From Candidatus Dojkabacteria bacterium (GTDB taxonomy: Bacteria > Patescibacteriota > Dojkabacteria > J137), in NCBI GenBank assembly GCA_003694175.1, contig RFKV01000045.1, positions 1 through 18,992 of the forward strand: a stretch of 18,992 nt of DNA, read 5' to 3'. Below, in pieces: positions 14,377-18,992 of the stretch (position 1 is the stretch's first letter; the number at the start of each line of letters is the position of its first letter). The notes beneath the pieces are model-generated. The model worked only from the letters and a program-made list of their open reading frames with translations. It ran no database searches and was not told the origin of the DNA. The position numbers and the translations under genes were made by a program.

Positions 14377-15390
14377 ATGTCAAAAGAAGAAAACAAAGAA
14401 TCCAATTTAAAGCAAAGACAAGATGCTTTAAAAATGGCGATGTCTCAGATCACTAAACAGTTTGGTGAAGGATCTATTATGACACTGGCAGATGATAGAG
14501 TGAAGAAAATGGATGTGATTCCAACAGGTGCTGTCTCTCTTGATATAGCTCTTGGGGTAGGTGGTATCCCTAAAGGCAGAATAGTTGAAATTTTTGGGCC
14601 TGAATCCTCAGGGAAGACTACTCTGGCCATGAGTATCATTGCTGAGTGTCAAAAAATTGGGGGTATAGCTGCTTTTATTGACGCGGAGCATGCCTTTGAC
14701 TCTGAATATGCTAAAAAAATTGGTATAAATACTTCAGAATTGTTAGTTTCACAACCAGATTACGGAGAGCAAGCCTTAGAGATACTTGAGACACTATTAA
14801 GATCAGGCGCAGTTGACGTCGCAGTTGTAGACTCAGTTGCTGCACTAACACCGAAAGCTGAAATTGATGGAGAGATGGGAGATCAACACATGGGGTTGCA
14901 GGCCAGGCTGATGAGTCAGGCTTTACGAAAAATCACAGGTATAGCTTCAAAAACAAATTCAACAGTAATCTTTATTAATCAACTGAGACAAAAAATAGGC
15001 ATTGTGTTTGGAAACCCAGAAACAACTACAGGTGGAAATGCTCTAAAGTTCTACGCTTCAGTGAGATTAGATATAAGATCTAAGGAAAAAATAACAAGGG
15101 GTGAAGATGTTGTAGGCCACGTAGTAAGAGTAAAAGTTGTCAAAAATAAAGTTGCTCCACCTTTTAAGGAGTCTGAATTTGAAATAATACATGGTTTAGG
15201 AATAGATAAAGTTTCAAGCTTGTTAGACGCTGCATTAAAGTTTAATGTTATCGAGAAGGCCGGTGCATGGTTTAGAATAAACGGTGAAAACTTAGGTCAA
15301 GGAAGAGATACAGTTAAAGAGCTAATATCAAACGACAGCAAGCTTATGTTGCAGATCTGGCAAGAAGTTAAGAAACAGGCTGGGCTATGA
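14377..15390 (+). CDS. recA: Recombinase RecA
   Basis: RecA forms ATP-dependent filaments on single-stranded DNA for homologous recombination and SOS signalling. The 337 residues cover the full core. Walker A is GPESSGKTT (74-82), preceded by the usual IPKGRIVEIFGPE. The FIDAEHAFD segment, the Walker B strand VDVAVVDSVAAL, the L1 loop region GEMGDQHMGLQARLMSQALR and the L2 region INQLRQKIGIVFGNPETTTGG are all present. One difference from the usual NPETTPGG is Thr for Pro. The acidic C-terminal tail of E. coli RecA is missing, making it about 16 residues shorter. The stop codon overlaps the next gene's ATG (ATGA). TATTAT lies 9 nt before the start codon. Confidence 0.98.
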   Translation: MSKEENKESNLKQRQDALKMAMSQITKQFGEGSIMTLADDRVKKMDVIPTGAVSLDIALGVGGIPKGRIVEIFGPESSGKTTLAMSIIAECQKIGGIAAFIDAEHAFDSEYAKKIGINTSELLVSQPDYGEQALEILETLLRSGAVDVAVVDSVAALTPKAEIDGEMGDQHMGLQARLMSQALRKITGIASKTNSTVIFINQLRQKIGIVFGNPETTTGGNALKFYASVRLDIRSKEKITRGEDVVGHVVRVKVVKNKVAPPFKESEFEIIHGLGIDKVSSLLDAALKFNVIEKAGAWFRINGENLGQGRDTVKELISNDSKLMLQIWQEVKKQAGL

Positions 15391-15986
15391 GTACAAAAAT
15401 ATCAAAGATTTTAGACGCTTTGTTTGTATCGAAAGTTAGAATCAAGGCTTTAGAATTTTTTTGTTTGAACCCCGAAAAAGAAATACATTTGCGGGGGATA
15501 GTTAAAGAGTTAGATGAGGAAGTAAATTCAGTTAGGAGGGTATTAGGAAAGTTGTCAGAGTGCGGGTTTTTAAAAGAAACTGTCAAGGGTAATAGAAAAT
15601 ATTTCGAGCTAAACGGCAACAACCCACTTGTTAACGAAGTTATTTCAATGTTTCACAAAGCTAATGGTTTGGGCAAGGAGATCATTGAATCGAAGAATAA
15701 ATTAGGTAACATAGAATACGCATTTTTAACTCCAAATTATACAAAAGGCATATTTATGGGTTTGCAAATTATTGACTTAGTGGTCATAGGAGATGTCAAT
15801 CTTACTGAACTGGCTAACTTAATCAATAACTATCAGACCAAAATAAACAGGGAAATACACTACATGGTGCTGAAATCATCAGAGTTTTTATTAAAAAAGA
15901 GAAGAAGGGACCAATTCATAATAGACCTGCTAATGCAAGACAATGTTTTGTTAATAGGTAACAGAGATCAATTTGTGAGATGCTGA
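15387..15986 (+). CDS. Winged-helix regulator with degenerate nucleotidyltransferase-like domain
   Basis: This is a probable DNA-binding protein of 199 residues. Residues about 8-75 resemble an ArsR/MarR-type winged helix: SKVRIKALEFF, EIHLRGIVKELDEEVNSVRR as the recognition region, and LKETVKGNRKYFELN as the wing. The C-terminal part (about 95-199) follows the layout of MNT-type nucleotidyltransferase folds, with GLQIIDLVVIGDVNLTEL, REIHYMVLKSSEFL and VLLIGNRDQF. The catalytic GS...DxD signature is not intact, so binding rather than catalysis is likely. Such fusions are known as predicted regulators. Its ATG overlaps the recA stop by 4 nt, so it is translationally coupled to recA. Targets are unknown. 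Confidence 0.7.
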   Translation: MSTKISKILDALFVSKVRIKALEFFCLNPEKEIHLRGIVKELDEEVNSVRRVLGKLSECGFLKETVKGNRKYFELNGNNPLVNEVISMFHKANGLGKEIIESKNKLGNIEYAFLTPNYTKGIFMGLQIIDLVVIGDVNLTELANLINNYQTKINREIHYMVLKSSEFLLKKRRRDQFIIDLLMQDNVLLIGNRDQFVRC

Positions 15987-15991
15987 AATTC

Positions 15992-16360
15992 CTATTTTTC
16001 GTCAAGATCCGAGTTTTGTGATATAAGCCTGATCTCACTTAATTGCCTCCTTACATCTCTAAGAGCTATTTCAACCGCTCTAAGCCTAGAGGCAACTTTA
16101 TAGTCTCTTGGGTCTAAACCCAGAAAGTATGTAATAGGTTTTTTAAAAATTTCAGCGAGGGCCATTAACTTGTCTACGGGAGGAACAATTCTTCCTGATT
16201 CATATGCTGAAATTGTCTTATCAGTTACTCCTAATACTCTGCCTACCTCAAGCTGTGACATTGACGACTCTAATCTCGCCATTTTTATTTTCTTGCTCAG
16301 CCCCTCTAATAAAGCTTCTCTCTTTTTCCTCTCTTCATTGCGATTGTAAGCGTAAGGCAT
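15992..16360 (-). CDS. XRE-family (Cro/CI-like) helix-turn-helix regulator
   Basis: The 122-residue product has a basic N-terminus, then an HTH_3-type domain at about 22-80: LSKKIKMARLESSMSQLEVG (21-40), RVLGVTDKTISAYESGRIVP (41-60) including the turn and recognition helix, then LMALAEIFKKPITYFLG. The C-terminal 40 residues (about 88-115) are heptad-like and may drive dimer formation. It converges on the recA-linked regulator with 5 nt between stop codons and diverges from truB across 64 bp, so autoregulation and control of truB are plausible. On the minus strand TATAAA lies 15 nt before the ATG (16377-16382). Confidence 0.85.
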   Translation of the reverse strand: MPYAYNRNEERKKREALLEGLSKKIKMARLESSMSQLEVGRVLGVTDKTISAYESGRIVPPVDKLMALAEIFKKPITYFLGLDPRDYKVASRLRAVEIALRDVRRQLSEIRLISQNSDLDEK

Positions 16361-16388
16361 AAATTTTTATTTTCAATTTATAATTCTA

Positions 16389-16417
16389 ATGACACTTAAC
16401 TGATTATACAATATTAT
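16389..16417 (+). promoter_or_regulatory. Candidate truB promoter giving a leaderless mRNA
   Basis: ATGACA (16389-16394, 5 of 6 to the -35 consensus) and TATTAT (16412-16417, 5 of 6 to the -10 consensus) are separated by exactly 17 nt. The predicted start site is 16424 or 16425, on the first base of the truB ATG. A competing TATAAT at 16379-16384 has no matching -35. The spacer is shared with the divergent XRE gene. Confidence 0.45.
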
Positions 16418-16424
16418 TAAAGTT

Positions 16425-17330
16425 ATGAATAGTACAATTCGAAGGGATGAATTTGGAAGAGTGTTCGGTATATTAACAGTTCATAAACCAGTTGGGGTAA
16501 CCACTCATGATCTTGTTAATATTTTTAAAAAAATTTTCCCTAACCAAAAAATTGGACATACTGGCACACTTGATCCCTTAGCTGAGGGAATTGTACTCCT
16601 TCTACTTGGTAAAAGCACTCGTTTATCCTCTGAACTGAGTAAAAAAAATAAAACCTATGAATTTGGAATAGCGTTCGGTATTGAATCCCCTACTCTCGAT
16701 CTAGAGGGAAGGATAAGTTTTTGTGCTGAAGATCCAAAACTTGATGAAGCAACGGTAAAAGAAAAACTTGAGCTGTTTCCATCTATGTATACACAGACAG
16801 TACCATTGTTTAGCTCGATAAAGGTAAACGGTAATAAGTTATACAAGCTTGCAAGAATTTCGAAGAACTGTGTGATTGTCAGAAAAAATTCTTTTGAAAC
16901 ACTACGAATTTTTGATAAAAACGAAGGGTATCGTGAAATAAACCTGCCTAGTCGTACAGTACAAATATTCAATAAAGAATTTCTAAGCTTTGGTCAGACT
17001 AACCTTCGTAAACTAGTAAACAGTTTAACCTTCTCTGAAAAGATTCTAGATGATGAGACTATTGATCAACTTAACGAAAGAGAAAAACAGGAGTTTTATA
17101 ATCAAATTACATACTTAAGAAACCATGCTGAAAAAAAACTTGAGTCTCTTAAAACAGCCTTATTGAACTTAAAATTGGACATTGATAGACAAGTATATAC
17201 AACACATTTAAGAGCCGAAGTTAGTTCAGGTTTTTATGTTAGGAAATTTGCAGAAGATTTCGCCGAATCAATTCAACCAGGATACAAATCAATTACGTTT
17301 TCAATCAAGCGTCTAAACATCATTTTCTGA
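16425..17330 (+). CDS. truB: tRNA pseudouridine(55) synthase TruB, with insertions
   Basis: TruB converts U55 of the tRNA T loop to pseudouridine. Landmarks: LTVHKPVGVTTHDLV (17-31), the catalytic motif GHTGTLDPLAEG (44-55) with nucleophile D50, KTYEFGIAFG (76-85, containing the conserved Tyr), LFSSIKVNGNKLYKLAR (128-144, family YSAxKxxGxxxYxxAR) and SSGFYVRKFAEDF (267-279, family SxGTYIRxLxxDL). The 301 residues are near the usual length only because insertions offset a missing C-terminal PUA-like end. About 20 extra residues lie near 150-175, and about 65 mostly helical, charged residues lie at about 191-258, between the FLSF strand and the final catalytic-domain strand. The last 11 nt overlap the end of the convergent surface-protein gene. 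The usual neighbours rbfA and ribF are absent. Confidence 0.93.
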   Translation: MNSTIRRDEFGRVFGILTVHKPVGVTTHDLVNIFKKIFPNQKIGHTGTLDPLAEGIVLLLLGKSTRLSSELSKKNKTYEFGIAFGIESPTLDLEGRISFCAEDPKLDEATVKEKLELFPSMYTQTVPLFSSIKVNGNKLYKLARISKNCVIVRKNSFETLRIFDKNEGYREINLPSRTVQIFNKEFLSFGQTNLRKLVNSLTFSEKILDDETIDQLNEREKQEFYNQITYLRNHAEKKLESLKTALLNLKLDIDRQVYTTHLRAEVSSGFYVRKFAEDFAESIQPGYKSITFSIKRLNIIF

Positions 17331-18992
17331 TTTCTCTAATCGAGAAACTCTTGATGCTGAGCTCATCCTTCCATACTTCATAAAACTCAAGGGGAAAGTC
17401 AATCAATACAGCAGGCTGGAGATCATTTGCAGCAAAATTTAAGTTTCTCTTATTTACCAAGTTCCTAGTTTGTAGGGCACCATTTATGCGCAGTCCATCC
17501 CACTTGAGGTCATATCCTTGCTGATCTAAATTTAGTCTAATTTCCGTATTTGAAATCAAAATTGCATTGACTATATCATAGTTGGATGGAGTTGCTGCGT
17601 CTATAGAAACACTAAGGGTTTTGGTTGATCCAGCACCTATGGTGATCGTACCTTTGACTAGGAATATACAAACTGAATTGTTCGATCTGTTAAGATCAGG
17701 ATCTATAAACAGATTGCCAGATACATTAAACACAAGATTCCTATCACACGTTGAGTTTGACAAAATATTAAAGTTTCCATCAATGTTAACCAAAGCTTTA
17801 TTTGAATCTATATTAAAGCCTTGCGACAAGCTTCCTGATTTTGTCAAATCACCGACTACATTTATCTTTTGAATCGAGGAACTAGATAATTTGTTGTAAA
17901 TTAAACTGAAATTCAATTGTCTTGAACTGAAATCAATAAAGTTCAAATCACTGTAATTAGATGAGAATACTCCACTTTGAGACAAATTATTTCTTACAAG
18001 ATTGTGACTGGTATAAACAGAATCAAATGATAGTGACGGCCTAATGCTACCGATTCCGGAAAACGGTTCAGAGACTGATTCAAAGTACGGTAATCTAGTA
18101 CTAATCGCTTTTTTGGAATAATTAGATGCACCACGAGTCATTATCCAAGGAGCCGGACGATTTATAGTTTTAGTTGTGGAGATCACATTACATGCCCGAT
18201 CTTTAGCTAAAACAGCATATGTAATTCTTGCAGGTTCATCAGGACTCATATCTTTTAAGTTCACAGTCGCTGCTGTATTCAGAACTATTGGACCGTTTAT
18301 AGGACCATTGGACAGGTTTGAGCCGAAACTAATCTCCTGATTTGGTAGATTAATATTTCGTGTGATAGACTGCGTGCTTTGTACATCTGATGGACAAGAC
18401 CAACCCGGCAAGCAAGTATTTTTGTACTGGTATATCTTACTAGGCGCGTCAGACACTAACATTGACTTAGCTAAGATGATATCACCTGCTCTCGCTGCTG
18501 TGTTTACATAAAAGTTTACGTCCCAAGAACTATCTTCTGCTCGATATACAGGGTTTGAGATCGATGTCGAATACATGGGACTCAGTATAGAATCCATTTG
18601 TCTTAATCTTTGAAAAGCTATATTTCCAGAGAAATTACTTGGTGCTGAAGATACTAAAGTCCCTCCCCTATTTACTACACCTGCGACGTAAATGCCAAAC
18701 TGACCTTGAGGAAAGGAATTTTCTATTCTTACCTCAACTCTTACATCAAGTCTATTACCAACCCTTACCAAACTTGTTTTGTTTCCCACTCCTAAAACCG
18801 TTATCATGCCATTTATGGTTTCATCACCGCTTACAGTTTTCGGTCCCCAAGTTACCTCTTGAGTTGCTGGTGTAATTGACCTAGCAACTTGAATTGTATT
18901 ATCAAGGTTTATTTTAAAAAATGGAACAACACCGTAATTCCAAAGATTAGAAACAGTCTCGTTATTTTGAGTGTTTTTGGTAATACCTATCC
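17320..18992 (-). CDS. Large beta-rich surface protein, C-terminal part (runs off window)
   Basis: The frame stays open to the right edge (18808-18992 holds no stop), so the N-terminus and any signal peptide lie outside; about 557 codons are visible. Composition is rich in Ser, Asn, Thr, Val and Ile with few Lys runs, typical of secreted beta proteins. The upstream part contains TVLGVGNKTSLVRVGNRLDV and VRIENSFPQG, similar to adhesin-like immunoglobulin-fold repeats. Paired cysteines occur in CLPGWSC and in the CDRNLVF...NSVCIF segment, where alternating short strands (VNIDGNFNILSN, VSGNLFIDPDLN, FLVKGTITIGAG) suggest a beta-solenoid. The C-terminal part (KWDGLRINGALQTRNL, then PAVLIDFPLEFYEVW) recalls C-terminal domains of Patescibacteria surface or pilus-associated proteins, from memory only. 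The function is unproven. Confidence 0.7.
   Translation of the reverse strand, partial: IGITKNTQNNETVSNLWNYGVVPFFKINLDNTIQVARSITPATQEVTWGPKTVSGDETINGMITVLGVGNKTSLVRVGNRLDVRVEVRIENSFPQGQFGIYVAGVVNRGGTLVSSAPSNFSGNIAFQRLRQMDSILSPMYSTSISNPVYRAEDSSWDVNFYVNTAARAGDIILAKSMLVSDAPSKIYQYKNTCLPGWSCPSDVQSTQSITRNINLPNQEISFGSNLSNGPINGPIVLNTAATVNLKDMSPDEPARITYAVLAKDRACNVISTTKTINRPAPWIMTRGASNYSKKAISTRLPYFESVSEPFSGIGSIRPSLSFDSVYTSHNLVRNNLSQSGVFSSNYSDLNFIDFSSRQLNFSLIYNKLSSSSIQKINVVGDLTKSGSLSQGFNIDSNKALVNIDGNFNILSNSTCDRNLVFNVSGNLFIDPDLNRSNNSVCIFLVKGTITIGAGSTKTLSVSIDAATPSNYDIVNAILISNTEIRLNLDQQGYDLKWDGLRINGALQTRNLVNKRNLNFAANDLQPAVLIDFPLEFYEVWKDELSIKSFSIREIRK

Noticed and set aside
1715..17330. Alternative genetic code with UGA as Gly
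   Set aside because: UGA ends rpsG, recA, the recA-linked gene, truB and the surface-protein gene at plausible positions, and conserved glycines use GGN codons.
18805..18807. ATG at 18807 as the start of the surface protein
   Set aside because: The frame continues without a stop to the right edge with similar composition, so the gene is treated as partial.

Overview
The window is AT-rich (roughly two-thirds A+T) bacterial chromosome with tightly packed genes on both strands, standard stop codons including TGA, and no convincing Shine-Dalgarno sequence in front of any gene. Single-copy core genes (rpoB, rpoC, rpsL, rpsG, recA, truB) sit among short membrane-anchored proteins of unknown function. 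The RNA polymerase, S12 and TruB sequences are divergent and carry extra insertions. Together this suggests an uncultivated, small-genome bacterium of the Candidate Phyla Radiation (Patescibacteria; Microgenomates, Katanobacteria or Dojkabacteria-like). That placement is inference: no marker-gene tree could be run. UGA ends several genes, so the recoded Gracilibacteria/Absconditabacteria code is unlikely.

Layout. 62-784 (+) encodes a probable cyclodipeptide synthase (CDPS), a tRNA-dependent peptide natural-product enzyme. It converges on a TrmB-like transcription regulator (823-1605, -). From 10159 down to 1715 (-) runs the transcription/translation block rpoB-rpoC-rpsL-rpsG. From 12771 down to 10383 (-) are three membrane or secreted proteins of unknown function around a PduO-type cobalamin adenosyltransferase. 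A 404-bp divergent intergenic region (12772-13175) separates these from a rightward set: a membrane-anchored beta-propeller-like protein, recA, and a winged-helix/degenerate-nucleotidyltransferase regulator overlapping recA by 4 nt. An XRE regulator (-) and truB (+) diverge from a 64-bp spacer. The right edge holds the C-terminal part of a large, probably secreted, beta-rich surface protein (-).

Main points of interest. (1) The CDPS with a neighbouring regulator is a candidate cyclic-dipeptide locus whose left part lies outside the window. (2) The RNA polymerase is normal in its catalytic Asp triad and bridge helix but altered at several near-invariant NTP-contacting positions: the trigger-loop His/Arg, beta' R731 and beta R678 (E. 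coli numbering). This suggests a remodelled nucleotide-addition site. (3) S12 has an internal insertion and Pro at the position of Lys87, and the rifampicin pocket differs at classic resistance positions. (4) Several genes have a -10-like hexamer only 6-9 nt before the start codon and no Shine-Dalgarno, as expected for leaderless mRNAs. Residue equivalences were made by eye against remembered E. coli, Bacillus, AlbC and YvmC sequences and should be confirmed by alignment.
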